In this document: positions 24,894 through 34,229 of the stretch, piece after piece
Numbering within the stretch: the first letter of the stretch is position 1
Layout: each line of letters starts with the position of its first letter
Source: Anatilimnocola floriformis
Lineage (GTDB): Bacteria > Planctomycetota > Planctomycetia > Pirellulales > Pirellulaceae
DNA: 64,000 nt
Reading direction: 5' to 3'
Assembly (NCBI RefSeq): GCF_024256385.1
Contig: NZ_JAMLFW010000002.1
Coordinates: 124,001-188,000, forward strand
Translations under genes and position numbers: made by a program
Notes under the pieces: model-generated
Seen by the model: only the letters and a program-made list of their open reading frames with translations
Database searches by the model: none
Told to the model about the DNA's origin: nothing

Positions 24894-26105
24894 ATGCGAT
24901 TCCGATACTCCTTACTAATACTCCCACTGCTCTTCGCCACCAATCTCCACGCAGCCGATTGGTTGCAGTTTCGCGGCAGCGAAAATCGCAGCACCGGCGG
25001 CGATACGAAACTGCCGACGGAAATCAGCTCCGATAAAAACGTCGCCTGGAAATCGCCACTGGTCGGCAAGGGTGTTTCTGGTCCGATCGTCGTCGGCAAG
25101 AAGGTCTTCGTGACCGCGAGTTCTGGACCGGTCGTGCAAGATCGTTTGCACGTTCTCTGCTTCGATGCCGACAGCGGCAAGCAGCTGTGGCATCGGCAAT
25201 TTTGGGCGACGGGCCGTTGCTTTCATCATCCCACTTCGGCCAACGCAGCTCCGACACCGGCCAGCGATGGCCAGCGGGTCTATGCGTTCTTTTCGTCGAA
25301 CGATCTGGTCTGCCTCGATCTCGACGGCAACCTGCAATGGTATCGCGGCCTCGGCACCGACTATCCCAAAGCGGGTAACGATGTCGGCATGTCGAGCTCG
25401 CCGCTGGTCGCCGGCGGCGCGGTGGTGGTGCAAAGCGAAAGTCAGGGAGATGCCTTTGCTGCCGGTCTCGATGTGTTGACTGGCGAGACGCTGTGGCGCG
25501 AAGATCGCAAGCTCGGTCCGAATTGGGCTTCGCCGGCGCTGCTCCGCGACAAAGAAGGCAAGGAAGCCATCCTCATTCAATCGGCGACGGTGCTGACGGC
25601 TCACGAGCCGCGCTCGGGAAAGCAGATTTGGAAATACGACACCAGCTGTTCGATCATTCCCTCGGCAACCGCGGTTGGCGATAAGGTTTTTCTTCCCGCC
25701 AAGGGACTGACGGTGCTCGAAGCCACCGCCACCACCACGAGTCCCGAAGTCGCTTGGGAATCGAACAAGCTGTCGCCGGGCAATAGCAGCCCTGTGATCG
25801 TGGGGGATCAGGTTTATATTTTGAACAGCGCGGGCGTGCTCACTTGCGGCGATGTCAACGAGGGTACGGTGCTCTGGCAGCAGCGGTTGGCTGGCAAGTT
25901 CTGGGCTACGCCGGTGGTGGCTGGTGAGCACATCTACTGCATCAACGATGCGGGGAAGTGCTTTGTCGTGAAGCTCGGCGCCGAGAAGCCTGCCGAGCCG
26001 ATCACCGGCGAACTGGGTGAAGCGGTGCTCGCTTCGCCTGCCGTCAGCAATGGCGCGCTGTTTTTGCGAACCGAAAAGCACCTGTGGAAGATCGCGGGCC
26101 AGTAA
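24894..26105 (+). CDS. Exported PQQ-like beta-propeller protein
   Basis: The 403-residue protein has a signal peptide (FRYSLLILPLLFATNLHAAD) and a body made of repeated W-containing blades: DWLQFRGSENRST, SGKQLWHRQFW, DGNLQWYRGLG, GETLWREDRKLGP, GKQIWKYDT, and EGTVLWQQRLAGKFWATPVV. This is the PQQ/BamB-type repeat pattern of an eight-bladed propeller. Many planctomycetes carry numerous such proteins; no PQQ-binding or dehydrogenase residues are obvious, so a structural or binding role in the periplasm is more likely than a quinoprotein dehydrogenase. Its stop codon directly abuts the aroA start. Confidence 0.85.
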   Translation: MRFRYSLLILPLLFATNLHAADWLQFRGSENRSTGGDTKLPTEISSDKNVAWKSPLVGKGVSGPIVVGKKVFVTASSGPVVQDRLHVLCFDADSGKQLWHRQFWATGRCFHHPTSANAAPTPASDGQRVYAFFSSNDLVCLDLDGNLQWYRGLGTDYPKAGNDVGMSSSPLVAGGAVVVQSESQGDAFAAGLDVLTGETLWREDRKLGPNWASPALLRDKEGKEAILIQSATVLTAHEPRSGKQIWKYDTSCSIIPSATAVGDKVFLPAKGLTVLEATATTTSPEVAWESNKLSPGNSSPVIVGDQVYILNSAGVLTCGDVNEGTVLWQQRLAGKFWATPVVAGEHIYCINDAGKCFVVKLGAEKPAEPITGELGEAVLASPAVSNGALFLRTEKHLWKIAGQ

Positions 26106-27416
26106 ATGTCGACCGAGTCCAAGAGTGTGTCCTCTCACGCCATGCAAACCTGCGGCCCGATCCGCGGCAACATCCAGCCGCCGGGCAGCAAGAGCATCAC
26201 CAACCGTGCGCTGGTGATCGCCGCGATCGCGGAGGGAAAATCGATTCTCCGCGGCGCACTCGCCAGTGAAGATACGCAGGTGATGATCGAAAGTCTCGGC
26301 CGTCTCGGCGTGCGCGTTGTCGAAAAAGACAACGGCGCGACGCTGGAAGTTGCCGGCTGTGGCGGCAGCATTCCGAATGCTGCTGCCGATCTGTTCATTG
26401 GCAACAGCGGCACGACGGTTCGTTTTTTGACTGCCATGCTCGCGGCTTGCGCGGGACAGTTTCGTCTCGATGGCGTGCCGCGGATGCGCGAACGGCCGAT
26501 CGCCGATTTGATTGCCACGCTCAATCAACTCGGCGGCGATGTGCGCAGCGAGCTCAACACGGGCTGTCCGCCGGTAGTGATGACCGCAAAGGGGTTGCGC
26601 GGCGGGACGGCGCCGATTCGCGGCGATGTTTCGAGTCAGTTCCTCAGCGCGCTGCTGATGGCAACGCCCTACGCGCGCGAAGCAGTGAACCTCGTCGTGC
26701 AAGGCGTGCTCGTGTCGCAGCCGTACGTACACATGACGCTCGGCCTGATGCGCGACTTCGGCGTGAACGTTCCTGCGGGCGATTTGACGCAGTTCAACAT
26801 TCCCGGTGGTCAGCGCTATCGTGGTCGCGAATACAACGTCGAACCCGATGCTTCGGCGGCCAGTTATTTTTGGGGCGCTGCCGCCGTGACCGGCGGCGAT
26901 GTGTTGGTCCGCGGCCTGACGCGCGACGCGCTGCAAGGCGACGTCGGCTTTGTCGATTGCCTGACAAAGATGGGTTGCGAAGTGCGCGACCAGCCCGATG
27001 GCATTCGCGTGGTCGGCAAACCGCTCCGCGGCGTCGAAGTCGACATGAATGCCATCAGCGACACCGCGCAAACGCTGGGAGTCGTCGCGCTCTTTGCCAA
27101 GGGCCCGACCACGATTCGCGGCATTGCTCACGTGCGTCACAAGGAAACCGATCGCATCGGTGACTTGGCCCGCGAACTTCGCAAGTTCGGCGCGACGGTC
27201 GATGAATATGATGATGGCCTGCGAATCACTCCGCCGGCGATCTACGAAAGCCTGCCCGGCGTTTCGATCGCCACGTACAACGATCACCGCATGGCGATGA
27301 GCTTCGCCTTGGCGGGACTCCGTTTGCCGGGAGTTGTGATCAACGATCCAGGTTGCACGGCGAAGACCTATCCGAATTTCTTCGGTGACTTGCAGCGGCT
27401 GATCGACGCTTCGTAG
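26106..27416 (+). CDS. aroA: 3-phosphoshikimate 1-carboxyvinyltransferase (EPSP synthase)
   Basis: AroA transfers the enolpyruvyl group from PEP to shikimate-3-phosphate, the sixth step of the shikimate pathway. The 436 residues contain PGSKSITNRALVIAA (about 23-37; the substrate-binding KS-TNR motif), GNSGTTVRFLTA (about 99-110), RMRERPIADL, and the C-terminal KETDRIGDLARELRKFGA with the catalytic DNHRMAMSFA-like segment YNDHRMAMSFAL. The ATG follows the stop of the preceding gene without any gap, so the two are co-transcribed. I see no neighbouring aro genes. Confidence 0.96.
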   Translation: MSTESKSVSSHAMQTCGPIRGNIQPPGSKSITNRALVIAAIAEGKSILRGALASEDTQVMIESLGRLGVRVVEKDNGATLEVAGCGGSIPNAAADLFIGNSGTTVRFLTAMLAACAGQFRLDGVPRMRERPIADLIATLNQLGGDVRSELNTGCPPVVMTAKGLRGGTAPIRGDVSSQFLSALLMATPYAREAVNLVVQGVLVSQPYVHMTLGLMRDFGVNVPAGDLTQFNIPGGQRYRGREYNVEPDASAASYFWGAAAVTGGDVLVRGLTRDALQGDVGFVDCLTKMGCEVRDQPDGIRVVGKPLRGVEVDMNAISDTAQTLGVVALFAKGPTTIRGIAHVRHKETDRIGDLARELRKFGATVDEYDDGLRITPPAIYESLPGVSIATYNDHRMAMSFALAGLRLPGVVINDPGCTAKTYPNFFGDLQRLIDAS

Positions 27417-27526
27417 CAGCGATTTTCTCGAATTCTTCATCCTGCCGAACGTTGCGAGGCTGCCGCTGCGCAAACTAACATGCATAAGCTCTGCCGTTTG
27501 TTTGTTCCGCTGATTTGGGTGTTGCC

Positions 27527-28639
27527 ATGCGTTTCTTTCTCCTTCTCGCCGCTGCGCTGCTGATGGCAGCCACTGCCGCTGCGAAGGAAGAAAAGAAGTC
27601 CGCCAAAAAACCCGAAGCCAAAGCCGCAACTAAGGCTCCCGCGAAACCCGCTCCCGAAAAACCAGCGCCCAAGCCGACTCCGCTTGATGCACTTGGCTCC
27701 TCGGTCGATCTGCCGGCGGTCGCTCCTGGCAAATGGACGACACTGGCCAAGACAACCATTGCCGAAGACCAATTGGTCGCGCTCACGCTCGTCGGCGCCG
27801 ATCGCTGCTTGGGAACGGGCCGGCCGATGACGCTGAAGGAACTCGCGGGCGGGCGTTCCTGGCAATGCTTAGCGCCGGCGGGCAACGGTTTTGACCCGAT
27901 CGAACTCGGCATGTTTCGGATCGAGAAGGGCGCGCTGCAGTTCGCTTGGAGCGACGGCGCGAAGGATTATCCTGGCGCGGGAATGCTTCGCAATGCTGCC
28001 GTGGAAATCGGTGCGGGCTCCGTTGCCAAAGTGGCCGCGCTGCGGACCACGCTCAAGTCGCAAGTGCTCGACCTTTCGTACGACATGTCGATCTCGGAGT
28101 TCATCGAGATTCCCGATGCACCGATCCTCGGCCATCTGCGAATTGAAATTCAGATGCCGAAAAATAAGTTTCGCGGCAGTCCGCTCGAGTGGCGATTTGT
28201 CGGCGATGGTTTTCCGATCGGCACGATGAAAGCCGGCGAAGATCGGTTGTGGGCCGAGGCGATCAATCTCAACCGTTTGATCGTGAAGCTCGAAACGGCA
28301 GCCGGTAAAAGCATCAAGCTCACTGGCACGCCGATGTTTTGGGTGCTCGATCGCGACAAGCCGGTGCGGCTGAACGAAAAAACTCTCGCGGCTGCCATCG
28401 ATCAACTGAAGCTGCACGAGAAACAGCTCGACGATGTCCGCGAAAAATTAGGTAAGGGGAAGGAAGTCGCGGTCCAGCGAAAAGCCGTCGACAAGCAAAT
28501 CGCCTTTGCGGAGCAAGCGAGTGCCGATCTCAAAGGCATTCAAGATTTCATGAAGCGCTCTGCCGTGGGTAAGGTCAACTACCGCGTCCTGCATGAGATC
28601 GAAAAGGGCTACATCGTGCCCCTCGTCACCACGCGATAG
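27527..28639 (+). CDS. Secreted protein of unknown function with a lysine/alanine/proline-rich linker
   Basis: The protein is 370 residues from the ATG at 27527; a TTG four codons upstream is less likely because it would break the signal peptide. MRFFLLLAAALLMAATAAA is a clear signal peptide. It is followed by a K/A/P-rich linker (about residues 20-55; AKKPEAKAATKAPAKPAPEK), then a mixed alpha/beta region to the end with several hydrophobic strands (ALTLVGADRCLG, GHLRIEIQMPKNKF) and a helical segment AAAIDQLKLHEKQLDDVREK near 285-305. I do not recognise the family. A position next to another large secreted unknown suggests a shared envelope location but nothing more. Confidence 0.65.
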   Translation: MRFFLLLAAALLMAATAAAKEEKKSAKKPEAKAATKAPAKPAPEKPAPKPTPLDALGSSVDLPAVAPGKWTTLAKTTIAEDQLVALTLVGADRCLGTGRPMTLKELAGGRSWQCLAPAGNGFDPIELGMFRIEKGALQFAWSDGAKDYPGAGMLRNAAVEIGAGSVAKVAALRTTLKSQVLDLSYDMSISEFIEIPDAPILGHLRIEIQMPKNKFRGSPLEWRFVGDGFPIGTMKAGEDRLWAEAINLNRLIVKLETAAGKSIKLTGTPMFWVLDRDKPVRLNEKTLAAAIDQLKLHEKQLDDVREKLGKGKEVAVQRKAVDKQIAFAEQASADLKGIQDFMKRSAVGKVNYRVLHEIEKGYIVPLVTTR

Positions 28640-28705
28640 CAGCGGGCCGCAAGATTTCGGCCGCTGCGGCAACTATTCGCTGCCGCCCGAGGTATAGCCT
28701 CGGGC
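28640..28705 (+). terminator. Two hairpins downstream of the secreted unknown gene
   Basis: A first stem (CAGCGGGCCG near 28640 with CGGCCGCTG near 28658, one bulge) overlaps the end of the stop region, and a second perfect 8-base stem follows: GCCCGAGG (28685-28692), loop TATAG, CCTCGGGC (28698-28705). No long U-run is seen, so they may be terminators or members of the dispersed palindrome set. Confidence 0.45.
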
Positions 28706-28862
28706 AGTTCCCACCCACCGCCGCCCACGTCCCGCATTGCAGTGCGGCCGTGCTAGCCTCGGCAGCGGGTATCCAGCGGGCGTCGGCTGCGTAAAATGCA
28801 GGGCAGATTGCTCGTTCGCCGTTCGCGATTTTCAGCCGAAAGTTGCCAGAAGAGGTTCGCTT

Positions 28863-31688
28863 ATGTTTCGCAGTTTCCTGATTGCCAGCCTGGCGATTTT
28901 CGGACTATTCGTGCTCGCCGCGCCTGCCCGTGCCATCGACGGCGAAGCAGCCATCGGCAAACCATTCGGCGTCGGGCGGATCACATTCAGCGGCGCCGAT
29001 GCGGGTAGCATCGACGAACGGCTGTGCCGGATCGAAGAAGCCGGCGGGCAAATTTATTATCCCACGATGACGCCGGGCTTACTGGGCCGATTGTTCAACC
29101 AAGTGCTCGGTCCGCCGCAAACCGGCGCTGCCGGACAAGTGACGATTCACTTTCTCTTCCGCGGCGATGAACCGTTGAAGGTCACGATTTTTACTCCAGC
29201 GAAAATCGAGCTCACACTCACGCCGCGCGTCGAGAACGAACGCGCCTTCAATCGCCTACAAGAACGCTGGTGGCGCGACTATCAAACCGCCGCGCAAAAG
29301 CAGATCGACGAAGGAAATCATCCGCCGCTGGTCCCCAGCTATTTGCAAACGATGTTGTCACGACGACTCGGTTTGCCGCTGAAAGACGAAGTCGGTTTGC
29401 TGGGCAGGCCGAAGCCGGTCGAAAAGCCCGCACCATCGACGTATGACTCGTTGCAATTGCTGCTCGGTCTCGAAGAACTTCGCCTGAAGACCGTGCGCGA
29501 TTCGATGCTCGGCCGCGGCGACTATGGCCAGCGGCTGACCGCCGAGTTGCCTGCCGGCATGGCTTGGCCGCCGGCTGCGTTGCCACCACTCGACGGCGAC
29601 GTGCCCGTCGAAACGATCGCCAGCCACGTTCCGCCGGAATACTTCTACATCCGCTTCGGCACGTTTCGCAATTATCTCTGGCTGTCGGATTTGATGAACG
29701 ACTACGGCGGCGACCTCGGCAGCATGGTCACCATGCGGAGCTACGTCGCGCCCCTCAACAAGCGAATTCAAGAGCAACTCGGCCTGGAGCAGAATGAACT
29801 TGCCAAGGTGCTCGGGCCGAACGTCATCAACGACGTCGCGCTGATCGGCCAGGATCTGTACATGGTCGATGGCGCTGCGATGGGCATCCTGTTCGAAGCC
29901 AAGGCTTCCGAACTATTCGCCGATGACATTCAGAAGCAACGCAAGCGCGCTCTCGAGCGTCACAAAACGAAGGGCGCCAAAGCGGAAATCATCAAGATCA
30001 ACGGCCAGGAAGTTTCGTTCATCTCGACGTCCGACAATCGGCTCCGCTCGTTCTATGTGAGTCACGACAAGTATCACTTCGTGACGACCTCGCGGACGAT
30101 GGCCGAGCGTTTCCTCGCTGTGAGTGGTGGTGCGCCGGCGCTCGCGCAATCGGCTGAGTTTCTGCATGCCCGCACCATTCTGCCGATTGTCCGCGACGAC
30201 ACGATTTTTGCGTTCTTTTCGAAGTCGTTCTTCGAAGGGCTCCTCACGCCGCAGTATCAAATTGAACTCCATCGCCGCATGCAGGCGACGACCGATCTCG
30301 ATCTGCTCCGGTTCGCGCGCTTGACTGCTCGTGGCGAAGGCTACGATGCCGATAAACTCGAAACGCTCATCGAAGGACGATTTTTGCCGGCTTCGTTCGG
30401 CAAGCGTCCCGACGGCAGTTCGCCGCTGCTCGCGGGGACGGAATTGCTCGATACCCGTCGCGGTGCGCGTGGGTCTTTCCTGCCGATTGCCGATACGCGC
30501 GTTGAGCGCGTTACGGCTGCCGAAGCGGAACGTTACAACGCGCAGGCCGCGCTCTACCGCGATCAGTGGAAAGTGATGGATCCGCTGATGATCGGCATCA
30601 AGCGATTTGCGCTCGAGAAGACCGATCCCGCCGCGCCGACGATCGAACGCGTGACGATCGACGGCAACATCACGCCGCTGAACGAAGCCAAGTACGGCCG
30701 CGTGATGGCCATGCTCGGCCCACCGACAACGCAAATGATCACCCGCGATCGCAACGACATCGCCTCGGTGCAAGCCGTGGTGAAAGAGATCAATCTCCTC
30801 GGCAACATTCCGCCGCATCATTTGTTCCTCGGCGTGCAAGATCTCACGCCAGTGCTCGAGAATCGAAAAACGGGGCTCTTCGGCACGCTGCAGATGTTGC
30901 AAAAAACTCCCGGCTACATCGGCTCGTGGCCGAAGGCTGGTTACCTCGACATGCTGCCGCTCAGCGGCCTGCTCGGCGGTCGGCCCGATGCTGATGGCTT
31001 TACGCAGTTTCCGTTTGGATTGTGGCGTCGCGAGGGAGGCGGCTTTTCGGTTCTCTCGTTCGATTGGAGTGTGCTCGCCAACGTCACGCCGAACTTGCGC
31101 GTGAGCGAAGCCGAGATTCCCGCGCAGGTTCGCATTCACATCGGCGACCTCAGCACCGCCAAGGTTGCGCCCCTCATCAATCAGCTGTATTACGATCGCG
31201 CCCTCGCCGCTTCGGCGGGCAACGTGAAGATGTTGCATATGCTCAATCAGCAAATGCATGTGCCGCTCGATGAGTGCGTCACTGTCGCGCACGACATGCT
31301 CAACGCCGAGCTCAATTGCCCGCTCGGCGGCGATTACAAACTGATGGAAGAAATCGGCGGCGGCTTGTATTGGCGATCGACGATTTGGCCGGAGAAATTC
31401 GATCAAGCGCCCGCCGATTACAAAGCGCCGCTGCTCGATTGGTTCCGCGGTCTCGATGGCCATCTGACGAAGCAGCAGAGCCGCCTGATCGCGCACCTCG
31501 AGGTCGATCTGGCCCGCAAGCCGGAGGCTAAGGCTCCTGCGGCAGCGCCGGAATTCAAGCTGCCGTTGTTTGATCTCTTCAACGGCCAAAAGGCGTTCAA
31601 GACGGATCCGAAAGCGAAAGAAAATGAACTGCCGCCGCCGTTGCCCCCCGTGAAACAAACGACGCCGCCGAAGGGACGGGAGTTTTAA
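28863..31688 (+). CDS. Large secreted protein of unknown function
   Basis: The ATG at 28863, with AGAGG upstream, gives 941 residues beginning MFRSFLIASLAIFGLFVLAA, a signal peptide ending near PARAID. An in-frame start at 28737 would only add a non-coding-like leader. The body has no recognised domain. It has blocks of mixed alpha/beta content, for example QVTIHFLFRGDEPLKVTIF, VPPEYFYIRFGTFRNYLWL, and VSHDKYHFVTTSRTMAERFL, and ends in a P/K-rich tail. An abundance of charged and aromatic residues and the lack of repeats suggest a globular periplasmic protein. It may be a planctomycete-restricted family. Confidence 0.7.
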   Translation: MFRSFLIASLAIFGLFVLAAPARAIDGEAAIGKPFGVGRITFSGADAGSIDERLCRIEEAGGQIYYPTMTPGLLGRLFNQVLGPPQTGAAGQVTIHFLFRGDEPLKVTIFTPAKIELTLTPRVENERAFNRLQERWWRDYQTAAQKQIDEGNHPPLVPSYLQTMLSRRLGLPLKDEVGLLGRPKPVEKPAPSTYDSLQLLLGLEELRLKTVRDSMLGRGDYGQRLTAELPAGMAWPPAALPPLDGDVPVETIASHVPPEYFYIRFGTFRNYLWLSDLMNDYGGDLGSMVTMRSYVAPLNKRIQEQLGLEQNELAKVLGPNVINDVALIGQDLYMVDGAAMGILFEAKASELFADDIQKQRKRALERHKTKGAKAEIIKINGQEVSFISTSDNRLRSFYVSHDKYHFVTTSRTMAERFLAVSGGAPALAQSAEFLHARTILPIVRDDTIFAFFSKSFFEGLLTPQYQIELHRRMQATTDLDLLRFARLTARGEGYDADKLETLIEGRFLPASFGKRPDGSSPLLAGTELLDTRRGARGSFLPIADTRVERVTAAEAERYNAQAALYRDQWKVMDPLMIGIKRFALEKTDPAAPTIERVTIDGNITPLNEAKYGRVMAMLGPPTTQMITRDRNDIASVQAVVKEINLLGNIPPHHLFLGVQDLTPVLENRKTGLFGTLQMLQKTPGYIGSWPKAGYLDMLPLSGLLGGRPDADGFTQFPFGLWRREGGGFSVLSFDWSVLANVTPNLRVSEAEIPAQVRIHIGDLSTAKVAPLINQLYYDRALAASAGNVKMLHMLNQQMHVPLDECVTVAHDMLNAELNCPLGGDYKLMEEIGGGLYWRSTIWPEKFDQAPADYKAPLLDWFRGLDGHLTKQQSRLIAHLEVDLARKPEAKAPAAAPEFKLPLFDLFNGQKAFKTDPKAKENELPPPLPPVKQTTPPKGREF

Positions 31689-31738
31689 GGAACGCAACAG
31701 CCCTGGCCCGTTTTCCACGCGCGGGCTATTCTGGAGGG

Positions 31739-32170
31739 ATGAACTACGGCGTTATCTATCATGTGGTCTTCGAGAAGGGGTTCGGCTTCATCAAGCCGGA
31801 CCGCGGTCAGGACATTTTCTTTCCCGCGGTGGCAGTGCAAGACGGCCGGTTCGATCACATCGGACCCGAACAGCCCGTGAAGTACGAGCTGGAGATGATG
31901 TCGGACGAGGAGAAGAAGAAGGCCAAGGGGCCGCGGGCCAAGATCGTGATCTTGATCGACAAGATCCCCGGCGGAATTCTCGAAGACACGCCAGCCGAAC
32001 TGCGGGCCAAGCATCATCCGAACAAGCGGGGCCGCAAAGCCACCTGGAAGCGGAAGATCGAGCTCAACAAACCGCCGGAATCAGAAAAACCGGCGGCTGA
32101 AGCAGAACTCGAATCACAAACGATTGCCGAGCCGGAAGCAACTCCCGACTCCGACACGCCGACCTCTTAA
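31739..32170 (+). CDS. Cold-shock-domain protein with an unusual basic/acidic C-terminal tail
   Basis: The N-terminal 65 residues read as a cold shock domain (OB fold): [20 protein letters not shown], where KGFGFIKP matches the RNP1-type GFGFI motif, followed by DIFF, the second RNP motif. Normal CspA-type proteins end here. This one continues with a segment [20 protein letters not shown] (basic, probably nucleic-acid binding) and a final acidic E/P-rich tail (about 115-143). It probably binds single-stranded nucleic acid. It ends in a 4-base convergent overlap with the KaiC-like gene on the other strand. Confidence 0.82.
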   Translation: MNYGVIYHVVFEKGFGFIKPDRGQDIFFPAVAVQDGRFDHIGPEQPVKYELEMMSDEEKKKAKGPRAKIVILIDKIPGGILEDTPAELRAKHHPNKRGRKATWKRKIELNKPPESEKPAAEAELESQTIAEPEATPDSDTPTS

Positions 32171-33045
32171 CCGACGTGCACGCCGCGATCATCGATCCGG
32201 TACGGCACGATCCGTTCATCGCAGGCGCTGCCGCGATGCTTGGCGACAAACAGCGACCGCCCCATGCGGTCGCCGTTGCGGGTCTTGCCCATGTAGATCA
32301 GCGTGTTGGCGTTCGACAGCACGTCACCTTCGGCCAGCGGCCGGCTGATCAGATCGTCGAGCATGGTCTCGTGCGAAGTAACGAGCAGCACGCAGCCAAC
32401 CTGCGCCGGATCGTACACATGCGCCGCCGCCGCTTCGGCATTCTGCCGGTAATGCTCGCGGAATAAATCGCGCGCGACCCATTCAGGATCTTTCCGCAGC
32501 ACTTGATGATAGACGTACTCGAACAGATGAAACTGAATCGACTCGCCAGGCCGATCGACCGGCTCGATGCCATCGATCACGATGCGCCGCGAACCTTGCA
32601 CCAGATTGCCATAGAGAAATGAAATCGCCGCGCGCAAGCGGGCATTCAAATGAGCTTGCCAGTTGCGCCAGTCGTCCCAATCGAGATCCTTGCGCGTCAC
32701 CCGCTGACCGCTGTAATCGAAGACGTGCAGATAATCGCCGAACTGCTTGCTGGCCGCAAAAAAATCATCGAGTTCGACCAGGCGATTTACATCGGCCACG
32801 GCCAGGCGCGCATCGAACATCCGCTGCGCATACGCCGCATGATTCTGCGAATCGCCGCGCGAGCTACAATCAAAAACTACGCCGCGACGCTTCTCTTGAG
32901 CCACGCCCGCCTGCGCAAACTGCAGCCCGAGTTGCGTCTTGCCAATGCCGGTCGCGCCCACGACCACCGTGAGTGTTCCCGGTAGCAAGCCGCCCCCCAG
33001 CAGTTCATCGAGCCCATCCACTCCCGTCGTCTGTCGCGCCGTCAA
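32167..33045 (-). CDS. KaiC-like RecA-superfamily ATPase (single domain)
   Basis: The 292-residue protein begins [20 protein letters not shown], the RadA/KaiC start, then Walker A GATGIGKT (G30-T37) and Walker B-like [10 protein letters not shown] near residue 155. The body differs from canonical KaiC: it is one domain only, with an unusual central stretch [20 protein letters not shown] and a late [16 protein letters not shown]. RecA-like ATPases of this type act in signalling or DNA/chromosome handling; no partner kaiA or kaiB is in the window. The frame overlaps the convergent cold-shock-domain gene by 4 bases at its 3' end. Confidence 0.75.
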   Translation of the reverse strand: MTARQTTGVDGLDELLGGGLLPGTLTVVVGATGIGKTQLGLQFAQAGVAQEKRRGVVFDCSSRGDSQNHAAYAQRMFDARLAVADVNRLVELDDFFAASKQFGDYLHVFDYSGQRVTRKDLDWDDWRNWQAHLNARLRAAISFLYGNLVQGSRRIVIDGIEPVDRPGESIQFHLFEYVYHQVLRKDPEWVARDLFREHYRQNAEAAAAHVYDPAQVGCVLLVTSHETMLDDLISRPLAEGDVLSNANTLIYMGKTRNGDRMGRSLFVAKHRGSACDERIVPYRIDDRGVHVG

Positions 33046-33237
33046 AGCAACTTCCTTCCATCAATCGCAAGAACAAACCAATGCCCCATGGTAAAGGCCG
33101 CCGCGGCTGAGGGACAGGCAGCATATCGCCGCTAAAGATGTCTGCGAATGTTTGCAGGTGGTGTTCGAAAACACTCCAATAGTGAAGTTGAGAACATTCA
33201 CGAACGATTGGCCCGCTCGGAATTGGATGCTGCGGCA

Positions 33238-33609
33238 ATGCGACAATATTATCTCTTGCTCCTCTGTGGATTTCTGTTCGTTGGTTTGGGATGTGAAAAT
33301 CGTTCGGCAAATAATTCGGCGGGCATGTCAGCCACCGAATACCAGCGGCAAATAGCTGAGTTTGACCGCCAAGGCGAAATCGCTGCCAAACATCAAGCCG
33401 AGACTGATCGGCAACTTGCGGAATCCGCCCGTCAAGGTGCAGTCACCGCGAAACAGCAAGAAGAAATGCAGCGCCAATTGGAACAGGCTGCTAAACAAGC
33501 CGACCGAATGCAGAAGCTAATCGAGCGTTGGGAGGGGCAGGCTGATCGGCAAGACAAAATTCTGGAACGACAAGAGCGTCAACTGCCGCAGCCCAAGGAC
33601 ACGCCTTAA
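33238..33609 (+). CDS. Putative lipoprotein with a long coiled coil
   Basis: From the ATG at 33238 the product is 123 residues: a hydrophobic N-terminus (YYLLLLCGFLFVGLGC) that ends in a cysteine, with GLGC only a partial lipobox, followed by an almost uninterrupted Q/E/R/A coiled coil with spaced repeats of the type AEFDRQGEIAAKHQAE and ETDRQLAESARQGAVTAKQQ. Upstream in-frame codons extend to 33148 but add no signal-like sequence. Function is unknown; the layout would suit a spacer or structural protein of the envelope. Confidence 0.6.
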   Translation: MRQYYLLLLCGFLFVGLGCENRSANNSAGMSATEYQRQIAEFDRQGEIAAKHQAETDRQLAESARQGAVTAKQQEEMQRQLEQAAKQADRMQKLIERWEGQADRQDKILERQERQLPQPKDTP

Positions 33610-33819
33610 CAAGTCGAGCCATTTAGCCGGTGAAAACCAAAGCCACGGGCGCGCGACTTGCACCGGCATTTTCCGACTAGCCAACTCGTGCCCGATGGAC
33701 GAGGTCAACTGCGTGCCGAGGACATTTCGGCTTACCGCAGCAACCCTCCTACTCTCGAAGCACGCAGCGCGCAACAATCGGTTGCTGGCCCTAACCTCTC
33801 CCTCGCCCAGGATCTTCTG

Positions 33820-34215
33820 GTGACTGACCAATCCGACTCCCACACTCCGTTACGAATCATGGTGGTCGAGGACAACAAGGACGCAGCCGACAGCCTAGCC
33901 ATGCTGCTGCGAATTGAATGTGCTCATACCGTCGACGTGGCGTACACCGGGCTGCAAGCCTTGCAGCTCGCCAACGTGCACCGGCCTGATGTCGTGCTAC
34001 TGGATCTCGGACTGCCGACGCTCAACGGCTTTCAAGTGGCCGAAGAAATGCGGGCCATGCCCGCTGGCGACGAGATCACGATCATTGCCATCACGGGTCA
34101 TTCCGATCCGGTCGTCATCGATGCGGCGACTGCGGCAGGGATCAATCTCCACCTGACCAAGCCCGTCGACATTCAGCACTTACTCCGTTACTTGAGCGGC
34201 AGTGGCTTGAATTAG
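33820..34215 (+). CDS. Stand-alone response regulator receiver protein
   Basis: The product is a single receiver domain of 131 residues from a GTG at 33820. It shows RIMVVEDNKDAADSLAMLLR (acidic pocket), phospho-acceptor Asp62 in DVVLLDLGLPTLNG, the T/S switch position in IIAITGHSD, and the conserved lysine in LTKPVD. There is no output domain, so it probably acts by phosphorelay or protein contact. The frame is open back to a TTG at 33658, but that extra 54-residue part is not receiver-like, so I exclude it. No histidine kinase is adjacent. A flavoprotein gene starts 14 bases downstream. Confidence 0.82.
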   Translation: MTDQSDSHTPLRIMVVEDNKDAADSLAMLLRIECAHTVDVAYTGLQALQLANVHRPDVVLLDLGLPTLNGFQVAEEMRAMPAGDEITIIAITGHSDPVVIDAATAAGINLHLTKPVDIQHLLRYLSGSGLN

Positions 34216-34229
34216 AAATCGGTCCGAAC

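Noticed and set aside
24915-27629. 904-codon frame on the - strand
   Set aside because: Lies opposite the PQQ protein and aroA, both of which show clear family motifs. The frame is a GC/codon-bias shadow with R/H/A-rich text.
29913-31718. 601-codon frame on the - strand
   Set aside because: Shadow of the large secreted protein at 28863, which has a signal peptide and Shine-Dalgarno.
33658-33819. N-terminal extension of the single receiver protein
   Set aside because: Needs a TTG start and gives sequence with no receiver character; the GTG at 33820 gives a normal-sized domain.
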